NCBI GenBank assembly: GCA_018907035.1
Contig: JACCIC010000138.1
Coordinates: 146,501-210,500, forward strand
Direction: 5' to 3'
Length of the DNA: 64,000 nucleotides
DNA from: Sycobia sp. Sy_11
Taxonomy: Eukaryota; Arthropoda; Insecta; Hymenoptera; Epichrysomallidae
Shown here one piece after another: positions 39,101 to 50,231 of the stretch (the stretch's first letter is position 1; every line of letters begins with the position of its first letter). The notes under the pieces are model-generated. The model worked only from the letters and a program-made list of their open reading frames with translations. It was not told the DNA's origin and did no database searches. The translations under genes and the position numbers were made by a program.

Positions 39101-41576
39101 GGCGCGAATGGTCATTGTACGCCATTCATCAAAATCAAATCACATACATTCTTCGATCGAGAGTTGAATTTTAACGCGCGTTCCACATACGCAATATATA
39201 CACGCGCAAAGATACGGATGCGCATATACGTATCAATTTGCTTCAGGGCACGATCGACAGGCAGGAGCACCTGCTGCTCGGCAAGTACTTCCGCTGCGAG
39301 TGCGCGGCCTGCCGCGATCCCCACGAGGGCGGCTCCTGCCTCAGCTGCCTCCTGTGTCCGCGGTGCCGCGGCGGCCACGTCGCGCCCCAGTCGCCCGGGG
39401 CCGCGACCGAGCCCTACGGGCGCGCCGCCAACTGGCAGTGCCGCGGCTGCGGCCGCGTCTTGCGCGGCTGCCTCGTCGGCAGCGCGATCGGTCTCGGCGC
39501 CGAGCTGGTCAGGCGCGCCGAGCCCGGCTCGATGGAGGACCTGCTCGCCCGGCTGTCGCGCAGCTTTCATCCCAATCACCACCTGGCGCTGGCGCTGAGG
39601 CAGCGCATACTGGACGGCTATCGGAGGGAGCTGGCGGCGGCCGGCCCCGGCACGCGCAGGCGCATTTTGGAAAGGATGCCGGCGATGATCGGCGATATGC
39701 TGGCGGTCTTGGACGTGGTCGAGCCCGGCATATCGAGGCTGAAGGGTAATTATCGGGATTGCTCGTTGCTCTCCACCTCCTCCCCCCCCTCCCTCTCACG
39801 AACCGTATATGTACGCTCGCGCGTATCCTGTACTTGCGACTTGATATTGAAGCTTAGACTGATTTGAGTTGGCGATCAAGGGGGGGGGAGGGGTGATCAA
39901 ACAGTATACGTAAGCAGATAAGATCGTGAAATATAATTTAAAACAACGGAATCATCTTTGAATGTCCGTTCGATGTGTAATATAAAGGTACATCTACACT
40001 TTTACTAAATATCTTATATTTAGTTTATTTTTCTTTATATTTCAATATACCGCTGATATTTTAAGTTAGTTTTTATAATTAGATAATTCGGACTTATATG
40101 AATCGATAAAATATTATATCAGCCGAAAATTTTATAACAATTATTCAAATAATTTATCATTGAATACTTCATATTTATAAGTGTTAATCAAAAATCAATT
40201 CCAACTAAAAAATGAAATGTATATTTAAGAAAAAGAAAAATGTTGGAAATTAAATAAAAGCACATCCGAACAGATTTTATGTGCATATCATCATATACGA
40301 ATAAATTATTTATTTGTGCATTAAATAAAATATTCTTTGCTCCAGATAAACAATTATTTACTGTACAATTAGTTTATTAAAAACTCTAAAACGTTTATTT
40401 GAGTCAAAGCAATCGAGAAATGCTCCGTTACATCACCTCCTCCCGCCCAATAATGATAGATAACGTATTTATAAAAAGCAAATTTTTAATTTTCCGAACG
40501 TTACAAGAAACAGCATTATAATGATAAAATAACAAATAATCTTTATGAAAACGTTTTCAATCCATATACGATTCTGCAAAATCTGCTTTCTGAATTCCTT
40601 CGATAAAGATCCATTATATTGCTTATCTGTATATATCTAGAACAAGTAATTAGGTTTATTAAACATTTCGACGAAGCTTCTTTTCCATGAAGTGTATATT
40701 CATATGCACAATCCAAAATTAATACATAGATTTAAAAATAATACAAATTACTAATTTTTTAATGTAGCTCTTTAATCTATTTCCATATTTTGAATGTCTT
40801 AATTGAAACTTTTAAAATATCGATTTTGTGTTCAATAAAAAATCAATTTGTATATATATACTTTTTCAAGACTAAAATAATTGATACTCAGTTAACATTT
40901 CGTAATTAGATACCAATAATATATGATAATAATTCGAAAGTCACAATTTCATATTTCGCACTCAGAATACATACCGTTGGCAATAATCGCTAAAATTAGC
41001 AATTTCATTGCTAATCCGTAAATGCTACAATTACATTCAAGAATTCATTTTGTTCTTCGTCAATTCGCGAAAGATAATTTTATCAACATCATTATTATAG
41101 ATTAATTATTATACATTAAATTCAACAGCATTATATCATTATCATTAAAAATAACTAAGTAAATGAAACGCGTAACAAAAATTTTCTCTCCTCGTCTCTA
41201 CATCTGTAAAGGCATATTAATGTACGAGATGCACGTCCCGATCGCCCTCCTGGCCAACAGGAATTACCTGGCGCGCGAGATAACCGGCGCCGAGATGCTG
41301 CGCCAGCTCGAGGAGGCCCAGTCCCATCTGAGGCGCTCGCTGACGATTCTGCTGCTGGAGCCGGCCGACACGCCCGAGGGCCACCTGGCCAGGCGCGCCC
41401 TCCAGGAGATGAGGAGCCTGACGCGCAGTATCGAGGAGGCGCGCGCCCAGCTGGCGTCGGAACGGCCGTCGGCCGCCAAGGCCGGCGGACCGGCGCTCCC
41501 GTCGCCGAAGTCATCGTCGGCGAAGGTGGGGGGGTCGACGCGACGGGCCGGGCGCGCCGCGAAGCCGAGGAAATGA
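33833..41576 (+). CDS. SET and MYND domain protein, arthropod SmydA-like (copy 2, divergent SET motif)
   Basis: Six coding exons: 33833-33909, 34795-34987, 35163-35390, 37115-37432, 39247-39745 and 41212-41576. They give 559 residues. The MYND zinc finger spans about 59-101: CFAC, CKRC, PLCGKLC, then H96 and C101 encoded by the next exon. The NHSC motif of the SET core reads SHAC at 232-235. The following block (GDVVSFNYTS) keeps the tyrosine, and post-SET cysteines CECAAC are present. The C-terminal helical region is longer than in copy 1 and ends in an Ala/Ser/Lys-rich tail. Loss of the Asn that contacts S-adenosylmethionine suggests weakened or lost methyltransferase activity; that is inference. 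The second intron's acceptor (AAAAG before 35163) is weak and was chosen for frame and MYND continuity. Same strand and similar exon plan as copy 1, so probably an old tandem duplicate. Confidence 0.85.
35112..35142. repeat. (TA)n microsatellite near a splice acceptor
   Basis: TA run ending about 20 bases before the exon at 35163 in SMYD copy 2. Confidence 0.94.
35593..35633. repeat. (TA)n microsatellite
   Basis: TA run in the third intron of SMYD copy 2. Confidence 0.95.
36003..36047. repeat. (CA)n microsatellite
   Basis: Perfect CA run directly before the first copy of a 42 bp duplication. Confidence 0.97.
36052..36192 (+). repeat. 42 bp direct duplication flanking a (TA)n tract
   Basis: The same 42 bp unit, beginning TTCCGTTTGACTGAATGA and ending TTTAGTAGATTT, occurs at 36052-36093 and 36151-36192 with one mismatch. 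A TA run at about 36092-36150 fills the gap. The near-identity points to a recent duplication. Confidence 0.92.
37433..39246. other. Intron 4 of SMYD copy 2
   Basis: About 1.8 kb of AT-rich intron without recognisable embedded genes, between the SHAC-bearing exon and the post-SET exon. Confidence 0.6.
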
Positions 41577-41911
41577 GGCAGTGCGAATCGTCCGAGTCAA
41601 CTTTTTTTCTCTCTCTCTCTCTTTTTTTTTTTTTTACTCGGAAAAATGTATGTACAGGCGGAGCGTAATATTTTTTGCCGTGTTTAATTATGTTATGCGC
41701 GTTTATAATTATAATATATACTACTATAATATTAATATACATGTATGTATATTCATAAATACTGCGTTGACGGTTCTTGATCTTTTCCGGCAAGTTTGAT
41801 ACGTGCCTCACGCCAGCATCACGCTATCATTTACGTATATAGAAGGTAGACTATCAATAATCATAATAGAAAAATCATCACTGAAACATTGCTTGCAAGT
41901 TCGCCTCCCCC

Positions 41912-41984
<73 letters not shown>

Positions 41985-43499
41985 CGCGCGCGCGTGCGCG
42001 GGTAGTGTATCCAAAGTATTCTCTATGATACGTGAAAGAGCTATACGTCTCGGATGTTAATAATATAATAATACCGCGTTTTAATGAAATCATACAAAAA
42101 TTTAATACTTCAATCTATACAACAAAATATGTATAAAATTTTATATTTCTGTCTATTGCAACTAATTAGAATTAAAAATGTCTGTTATGTGAAATCAGAA
42201 TATATAAACATACTCGAGGTCTGTTAAAAAAAAAAGAATGTGTCGAATTTTCGAATTTCCGCGGGCTATTTTCTATTATGTTGAGGAGACAAAGTTGTAA
42301 TATAACATTAGCTTGTTAAGTTTATCAATTGTTAAATTAAGGTTGCTATAAATAATACTTTATACTGTTAATAGTGTAATATATGAGCTGCATGTCAAAA
42401 TTATGAACTTAAAAAATGAATAATCCCTCAATTTCAGTTTTAGATGATTGTCACTATCTATAGAGAAATAATTAATGAATAAATCGATATTAGTATTAAA
42501 AATTTTTTGTCTAATGATTTTTTCGACAACTACGTCATCAGTTTTGAATCCTATAAAAATATTTTCCTACAAGAAATTTAGTAAATAATTATGTATAATA
42601 TAATGGAACAAACGTGAAGAAGAAAATTAGTGAGCATATTTACAATATTCAATTAATTTAATTAATTTTCGATAATCATATTATATGCTATAATAATTTA
42701 TCAAAATTTGAAACGGTATTTTTAACTGTTTTTAATATACAGACATTTTTTCTACTGAGAATTTCTACGTATAAAAACAAAAAAGTGAAAGAATAGGGGG
42801 GAAAATAACAGTAAGCGTGCATTTTAAGAGATAGTTAATCATTTCTATATAAAATTATATGGAAAGATCAAGAAAAATGTAAGTATATGTAAAAGTATAT
42901 TCGAATCATAATAACTTAACAATTATAATAATTAAATATATTAAAGTTTTTGAAAAAAAAAAAACAAAGATAATTCAAGATTTCGCGGGAAAAAGACGGT
43001 ACACCCAGTAGTCTATTGTTCCGCATGGCCCATACGAAACAGATACAAAGATGATACACCGATTCCTGATGTCTGCCTGGTATCCTGGTATATACTAGTA
43101 TATATATATATAATACTTATTATGTATCATGCATGATTTGTATATGCGATAAATGAAACATTTTCATTAAAAAAATATTACCATGGAACAATTAATATTT
43201 ACATATCGGTAAGAGGTTACTTGTATTTTTTTTTGGAAAAATTTATCCGCAAAACAGTTTACGGATATGCTCCCACGATTTTCTATAGATTTAACCTTAT
43301 TTCGGGAAAAAGAATTATTCATAATCATCAACATAATAAGAATACATTGTAATTAAGTAACTTGTTTACAAAAATTTATAAGACGATTCTCATTAGTAAG
43401 CTACATTGTTTTGCATTTGTATGTCACAAAAGTATCATTTTAAAATACTTTCAAATATTCTGCTTCTAGTCAATAATTATTTGTTACAATCATTTCAAA
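41577..43499. other. Intergenic region between SMYD copy 2 and erlin
   Basis: 3' flank of SMYD copy 2, a CT microsatellite and AT-rich sequence. A slightly GC-richer patch near 42990-43090 may belong to the erlin promoter. No gene seen. Confidence 0.55.
41916..42000. repeat. (CT)n(GT)n(GC)n compound microsatellite
   Basis: CT run of about 60 bp to 41977, then short GT and GC runs to 42000. Confidence 0.95.
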
Positions 43500-44775
43500 A
43501 TGATTGATCAAAATATAATAGGCATATGCTTTTTGGTATGCCTAGCAATAGTATTTAATTTTTCACTGCATCGTATTGAAGAAGGTCATGTAGGAGTTTA
43601 TTTTCGTGTAAGTATAAAAAAAAAAAATTTTAAAATACAATTGTAGATATTAAATTATAATCAATATTAAAATATTAATTTAAAGGGTGGAGCCTTATTA
43701 CCTCAAGTAAGTAATCCAGGTTTTCATATGATGATACCACTTTTAACAAGTTTTCGAACTGTACAAGTGACTTTACAAACTGATGAGGTCAAAAATGTTC
43801 CATGCGGAACAAGTGGTGGTGTAATGATCTATTTTGACAGAATTGAAGTTGTAAATATATTAGATGCTAATAGTGGTATGTTTACTACATTTTACATTTC
43901 AGTAGTTTTTAATTTTTATTCTAAATATAAACATTTTTTTTAGTGTATAATATGGTTAGGAATTATACTGCTGATTATGATCGATCTTTAATATTTAATA
44001 AGATTCATCATGAACTAAATCAGTTTTGTTCTGGTCACACTTTACATGAGGTTTATATTGATTTATTTGATCAAATTGATGAAAATCTCAAAACTGCATT
44101 ACAAAGAGATTTGAATGAAATGGCACCTGGCTTGAATATTTTAGCAGTGCGTGTAACTAAACCAAAAATTCCGGAAACTATTCGGAAAAATTATGAACTT
44201 ATGTAAGTAATTTATTAGATTTCAAATATTGATGTTACAATTTATGTAATGAAAATCTGGATTGTTTTAAATTATTGGAATTGAAAAAATTAATTTATAC
44301 ATTAAAATATCTAAATCAAAAATTCATATAAAGTACTTTTTGATCAAACAAGATTTAATTTTACAGGGAAGGAGAGAAGACTAAATTATTAATTTCAACA
44401 CAGCATCAAAAACTTGTTGAAAAAGATGCAGAAACAGATAGGAAAAAGGCAATTATTGAAGCTGAAAAAGAAGCTCAAGTAGCTAAAATTCAGTACAGTC
44501 AAAAAATAATGGAAAAAGAGTCACTTCAACGTATGGCGGCAATTGAAGATGAGATGCATTTAGCTAGAGAAAGAAGTCGCTCTGATGCAGATTACTATCA
44601 AATGGCAAGACAGGCTGAAGCAAATAAATTATTGCTTTCAAAAGAGTATTTAGAGCTGGAAAAATACAAAGCATTATCTCACAATACAAAAGTTTACTAT
44701 GGAAAAGACATACCAACAATGTTTGAATTTGGAGGATGCGTTAATAATCCAACTATAGATTCTTCTGCAACTTGA
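43500..44775 (+). CDS. ERLIN: Erlin, SPFH-domain ER membrane protein
   Basis: Four coding exons, 43500-43607, 43686-43875, 43944-44202 and 44367-44775, give 321 residues. Erlin-1/2 proteins are ER lipid-raft proteins that assemble into large rings and recruit activated IP3 receptors for degradation. Residues 5-23 are a hydrophobic signal anchor ([17 protein letters not shown]). The SPFH/band-7 domain follows with the family signatures [46 protein letters not shown] and [21 protein letters not shown] long charged coiled coil follows, and near the end [10 protein letters not shown], the assembly region. Human erlins are about 340-348 residues, so the C-tail is slightly short. AATAAA at 45079-45084 followed by a T-rich stretch is a good poly(A) signal. 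LAMTOR3 follows in the same direction. Confidence 0.96.
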
Positions 44776-45883
44776 GTTTCATCAGAGAGACATGAAAGTT
44801 TTATTAAATAGATATTTCAAGCGTGATATTCAGTTTATTATAGTTTGGGACATTTGATATTTGAAATACAAGTGTTGTTGAGCACATTTATGCATTATAA
44901 ATATTATTTCACTTATGTTTTCGAAACTAAGCAGTTTAAAAAATTTTTTTAATAAGTTTCGTATGTATAGTTTTTTAATACTGTAAATTGTACAGTTAAT
45001 ACATATAAGTGTACATTATCGTTTGTTATAAATACGGTAATATTGTTTAGTATTTATTATATTTTGTCAAGATTTGAAAATAAAAAAGCAAATATATTCT
45101 TTCTGTTCCTGTTTTTTAATGTATTATACTTTTTTAAGTTTTTCTGGTTCTAATATGTACAAATAATAAACACCAAAATCTTTCAAACATTTACAGTAAT
45201 TATTTTTATAGATGTTAAAATCGTGTAGAATATGATTTACATATATACAGATGTATTCAAATGTTTTTAAAAATAATCTATGTAGTGTTTAATGCATTAA
45301 TTTTTTTTATATAAAAAAATATAACATTACTTTATATTATTTTATTTTATTGAAATCACCTGACGCTATACAGGGTGTACCAAAGAAAATTGAACTGTGT
45401 GTTGTGTAAATAAAATGCAAGGAATATTCTTTAAAAAAATATAAATAATTAAAATTTCAAAGACAAGTGCACGATTTGATAAAGCATAACTTAAATTTTA
45501 ACTTCCTAACAGAGGGCGCATCATTTAAACAGCTGTTATCGTTCATTATGATCACATCTACGGCCCGATACAAGGAGTGGTGTATATTATGATTATTTTG
45601 TCGTCAAATATAAAATAGTAAAACCTGGTAATAGCTGGTAAAAGATAATTCGTTATAATTCGATATCAAATTAATGAAGATTACGTGAGAATCATAGAAT
45701 CATTATCTTATCCTCCTTTTATAATTTTTAATAATACTGAATTATATTGGTTATTTTCATAAAGGCAAAAGTTGTGATAAAATTTATTTTTCGTTTCCTT
45801 TGTAATTGAACTGTTGCAAAATTTCTTTTTGAAAACTTGCAACAACTCGAACTTTCGAAATTTGTTTAATACAAGTATTAAAC
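44776..45883. other. Spacer between erlin and LAMTOR3
   Basis: Erlin 3' UTR with AATAAA at 45079-45084, then AT-rich sequence and the LAMTOR3 promoter/5' UTR. No additional gene seen. Confidence 0.55.
45079..45084 (+). terminator. Poly(A) signal of erlin
   Basis: AATAAA about 300 bases after the erlin stop codon, followed by a TTCTGTTCCTGTTTTTT stretch typical of downstream elements. Confidence 0.6.
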
Positions 45884-46665
45884 ATGACTGCAGTAAGTAT
45901 AGTATTATGAATATAATATTATGAAAAAATAACGCTCAAAATGTATTTAGAGGTTATCATTTGCTTATAAGATTTATGTAGTGTTATAAAAACTTAAGAG
46001 TTATATTTTTCAGGATTTAAAAAGATTCTTACAAGGATTATTAAATCGAGTTAGTGGATTACACAGTATTTTGATTACGGACAGAGATGGAGTACCAGCT
46101 ATATTTGTAGCTAATGATAAAGCTCCAGAACTAGCGATGAGAGCAAGTTTTCTCTCAACTTTTGGAATGGCTACTGATCAAGGAAGTAAATTAGGTCTTG
46201 GAAAAAATAATACAATTATTTGTATGTACAGTAGTTACCAGGTAATACAAATTATTAGATCTTTTAGTTTTTTAATTATCAATTTAATTATTCAACAAGA
46301 AAATAGATCATTATCAATTTCTGATTCCTCATAAGTATTATTAACATTTCAACTTGTAATACATAATGATTAATTGTAAACAAGATTTGTGTAAAAAAAG
46401 TATATAATGTCAGATAAGAATATTGTCAGCATTTTATAACAATTAAGAAAGATTTTCTTCACATATTAGTTAAATTTAATATTATAGATCGAAAAACTAC
46501 AAAATTAAATTATTTACAATCTTTTAGGTAGTTCAGATGAACAAACTACCATTGGTTATAAGCTTCATTGCTAGCCATGACTGCAACACAGGGCATATTC
46601 TTGATTTGGAAAAAAAGATTGACCCTGTATTGCATCAATTGAAAAATGCTGTTGCAGATGCCTGA
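45884..46665 (+). CDS. LAMTOR3: Ragulator complex protein LAMTOR3 (MP1)
   Basis: Three coding exons, 45884-45892, 46014-46241 and 46528-46665, give 124 residues, the exact length typical of LAMTOR3. The first coding exon holds only Met-Thr-Ala. The protein is a roadblock-fold subunit that pairs with LAMTOR2 on late endosomes/lysosomes, scaffolding MEK-ERK signalling and anchoring Rag GTPases for mTORC1. Family features are DLKRFLQGLLNRVSGLHSIL, DRDGVPAI, a MRASFLSTF segment with QGSKLGLGKN, and the C-terminal strand-helix ending PVLHQLKNAV. Both introns are phase 0. It is convergent with the reductase gene on the other strand, whose stop lies 474 bp away. Confidence 0.96.
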
Positions 46666-47138
46666 TGGTTACCTATAGTTCACTATGGGTGATAATTAAT
46701 GAAAATCTGGTTTAAAATAGCATTGCTATAAAAGACTGGAATGTTGTTGAATAATAATAATTTATAACGAAGTTCATTACCAATTTATTTGTTTTCGGAC
46801 AAAATTTTTTGTCTGATAATACAGACATTTCGTACAAAAAATGTATATTGAAAAGATAATTAATTTTGTAAATGGAAAAAGATAAATGAATCATTTATAA
46901 GCTATTTTTAAAATCAAACAATGTATGTATATAAGTAATTTTTGTTGTTAATCTTATGTGTATGTTAATATGATACATATTGATTAGGCAGAATTTAAAC
47001 AAATATTACTGTAATGAAAGTAAATTTATTGCAGTGTATTTCACGCTGGCTTTCTGTATATAAATATATATATCACTTCTCTAATATAAAGTAAAAATAT
47101 GATTATTACAAAGATTTTATTTACAACAATTAATATAT
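46666..47138. other. Spacer between convergent LAMTOR3 and GRHPR
   Basis: AT-rich 3' flanks of both genes. TTTATT at 47116-47121 (AATAAA on the minus strand) lies just after the reductase stop and is a candidate poly(A) signal for it. Confidence 0.5.
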
Positions 47139-47401
47139 TTATAGTTCGTAAACTAGAGGTTTGCCTTCAAAACCATTAAGTATATTCTGAACGGCCGTTT
47201 TTGCCATATCAGTTCGGGTTTCGATAGTTTGACTGCCCATATGAGGAATGATCACTGTAAATAAAGAAACGGCGTTTATGTAATTTTTACTAAAACTATA
47301 TATATAGATATGAAAAATATATATACTGCATTAATAAACTAGAATTATATAAGTTAATAAATTTGTTGAAATTTTTATCTTTTTACACACATGTATCTTA
47401 A

Positions 47402-47468
<67 letters not shown>

Positions 47469-49677
47469 GTTAATTTACTTACAAGCATTTGGCAATTTCA
47501 TTAACTCGTGATCGATTGGTAACGGTTCAGGATCAGTTACGTCCAATCCGGCGGCGTAAATTGTTTTATTTTTCAAAGCTTCCGTAAGGGCGTCTGTATC
47601 GACGGTTTTTCCTCTGCCCGCGTTCACGAAAATAGTTGTACTTTTCATTTTTTTAAAAACGTCCGCGGTAAACAATTTTTCAGTCTCCTGCGTCAGGGGT
47701 AAACAGTTGATAATCAAATCGCTGTTAGCCACGAGTTCGTCCAACGAGACAAATTCAGCGCCAAGCTCGTCGCCTGCACAAATAATATACGCACGAAAGT
47801 AGTGCGAGAGCCACGCAGATTTTTTCAGATTTTTCATTTATTTATTCGGTCGCGTAGCAATTTTCCATGCTCGGACTTACCGACTTTTTTTCGGGAATGG
47901 CCCGTATAAAGGAATTTTTTAATCTCAAAGGGCCTCAGTCTTGACAGTACAGCTTGGCCGATGTTGCCGAGGCCAACGATACCAGCGGTTTTGTTGCGCA
48001 GATCTTGACCAAGATCATTGCGTTGAAAGGATTTCACGTCTTCTCCCCCGCTATTTAGGGAAGAAATTGCATGTATTATTTTAATAAAGAATTATACAGT
48101 TAAAATGCGAAAATTTCCATTTGAATCTTTACCCGAGCTCTATACTGAAAAAGTTCGCGAGAATTATAATCGGATAGATAAACGCATACAAAGTCACGTG
48201 ACATGTCGCGCGATAAATCGCTTCAAAATCGGTTCATAACGTTTATGTATGAAAACTTAGGCCAGTGCATCATAATGTAAGAATTGAATAAGTAATGAAT
48301 TATTGTTTATAATTAGAACATGCAATTCTAAAGTATCAAATATATATAGTTCACAAGTAAGTACAAGCAGCGTCCCGTAAATTACGTACGCGATTTATCG
48401 CGCGATATTTCACTTGATTTTCTATGCAATTATCGAGCTGATTATATGAGCGTAAACTTCTTCAATCGAGCAAAGCAAATAGTTGTATTTATCTTCATAA
48501 AAAGAGAAATGAATAGCTTCTTAATTGTATATTTTTCACGTTGTTACAGTATAATTTCATAATAATTTTATTTTATAGTCATTTTCGAAAAACAAAATTT
48601 TAAAAACTATATATACATATATGATATACCGTTCAAGTACTTGACGGCCTTCGTGAGTCCGTCTCGCTGCGGCCAACGTCAGAAATACAGCGATTTCGGC
48701 TACCGCCGCCGACAGTACCTTAGGGGTATGACCCACTTTGATGCCGCGTTTTTTTATTTCCGGTATATCGAACCTGTCGTATCCGGCAGACGGTGTCGAA
48801 ATAATTTTCAATCTACTTCCTATAAATAAGAATCACGGGATTGTTTTTAATACATTGGTAAAGTTGAAAGTACTGAAATTACTATATGCTCGATAAATAC
48901 CTAATTGTATATAATACACAAAATAACGAGCATGATACAGCTGGAAAGCGGAGGGTTTATAATTTAAAATTAATTCTTTTATCTTATCAATTTAAACACG
49001 TATATAATTTGATTAATCGTTTTACAAATCTATAACTATAGAGTGCGCAAATATGAAGCTTTGCACTGTTATTATATAAAAAAAGGCAAATACATAAATC
49101 AAAACGAGGATCTTATCTTTTACAAAGATGGCAATTATATACACAAGATAATAAAGTTTAAGAAATCACAGTTTCGCAATTCATAATTACCTGCAGCGTC
49201 AAGGAATGCTGCGTCGATTACGGGGAATCCATAAAGAGCGTCGCAATCTTGAATTTCTTTTAAAATTTCTTCTCTGGTAGAATCATCTTTTAACAGTTTT
49301 ACGTCGCATCTGTAAAAGATGCAGTCGTTATTCTTTTTAAATATCCAATATGATTTAAAAAAAAAAAACATTCCTATACATGCGCTTCCATCAGCACTGT
49401 TTGTCTTTTAATTTCAACAAGGTATACAATAGTACATTTCTTACCGAGTACGGAAAGGCTTTATTTACGAAACGAGATGTTTGCGGCCCGAGGCGAAGCC
49501 GAGGATTGTAATGAGGTTCGTAAAAAAGCCTTTTCGTACTAGGTAAGGACTATATTTTTCTTCATGAGAATCGGAATCAAACGATGAAGGTGCGATTTGT
49601 AGGTTAGAATGAGGAAAAATATTTTCATTCTTATAGGCGACCAATCATGCTAATTTTTATTCGATTAATCAGCACAG

Positions 49678-49742
<65 letters not shown>

Positions 49743-50231
49743 CGAATATATAACTATAATATTTGCTACAGTATTTTTTGTTCAAAATATATATTTGCAT
49801 ATAATATTTGTTTGCGATATCGAATTTTTGACTGTGATAGAAAAATTATTATCTTTCAGATTTAATTTTAAAGCGCATTATGATACGTCAAAATATAACA
49901 AATTATGCTTATATATATAGCGTATACATTGTACGAATTTTCACGATTAAAAAAAAGAACGAAAATGTGTAATAAATGACTTGATGATACAGAAAGCAGG
50001 CGTGCGCTCATATCTAATAAAACATTTCCCGCTCAATTAGTAGGATAGAATAAATTTTATTAATGTACAGTTAACAATAATGTATGTATTAATAAACTGC
50101 ATTAAATATTCAATGTTTGAGAAAATTAAAAAGGATATATATGTATATATTTATACAAACTTCGCTTTCAATAAATCAAGAGCGATCTTCGGGATGGTAC
50201 CAATCACCAAAACTCGCGGCTTGGTTGTCAT
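47139..50231 (-). CDS. GRHPR: Glyoxylate/hydroxypyruvate reductase (D-2-hydroxyacid dehydrogenase family)
   Basis: Six coding exons on the minus strand: 50231-50161, 49309-49191, 48819-48630, 48050-47881, 47773-47483 and 47254-47139. They give 318 residues; human GRHPR is 328. The enzyme reduces glyoxylate and hydroxypyruvate with NAD(P)H. The N-terminal strand (PRVLVIGTIP) and CDVKLL open the substrate domain. The Rossmann motif GLGNIG is at 153-158. The catalytic Arg, Glu and His are all present: Arg237 in NAGRGK, Glu266 in TDPEPLP and His285 in IIPHMGS. The start ATG at 50229-50231 lies in a short 71 bp exon with a donor reading AAGTTTGT; it was chosen because it restores the family's KAKCDVKLL join. 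Its first intron holds a fold-back repeat and a TA tract. Confidence 0.92.
47407..47463. repeat. (TA)n microsatellite
   Basis: TA run ending about 20 bp from the donor side of the last GRHPR intron (the intron begins at 47482 on the minus strand). Confidence 0.97.
48206..48405. repeat. 16 bp inverted repeats in a GRHPR intron
   Basis: TCGCGCGATAAATCGC at 48206-48221 is matched exactly by its reverse complement at 48390-48405, with about 168 bp between. The flanks are partly similar too. It lies within intron 3 of the reductase gene. Confidence 0.8.
49438..49549. repeat. Fold-back (hairpin) element
   Basis: Left arm 49438-49473 and right arm 49516-49549 are near-perfect reverse complements over about 31 positions (core CTTACC-AGTACG-AAAGGCTT-TTTACGAA), with only a few mismatches. 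The 43-base loop has a GC-rich core, CCCGAGGCGAAGCCGAGG. It looks like a small fold-back transposable element or a structured RNA locus inside the first GRHPR intron. Confidence 0.8.
49680..49740. repeat. (TA)n microsatellite
   Basis: TA run of about 60 bp in the first GRHPR intron. Confidence 0.97.

Noticed and set aside
45371..45410. CAGGGTGTACCAAAG-like word resembling a transposon end
   Set aside because: No inverted partner was found nearby.
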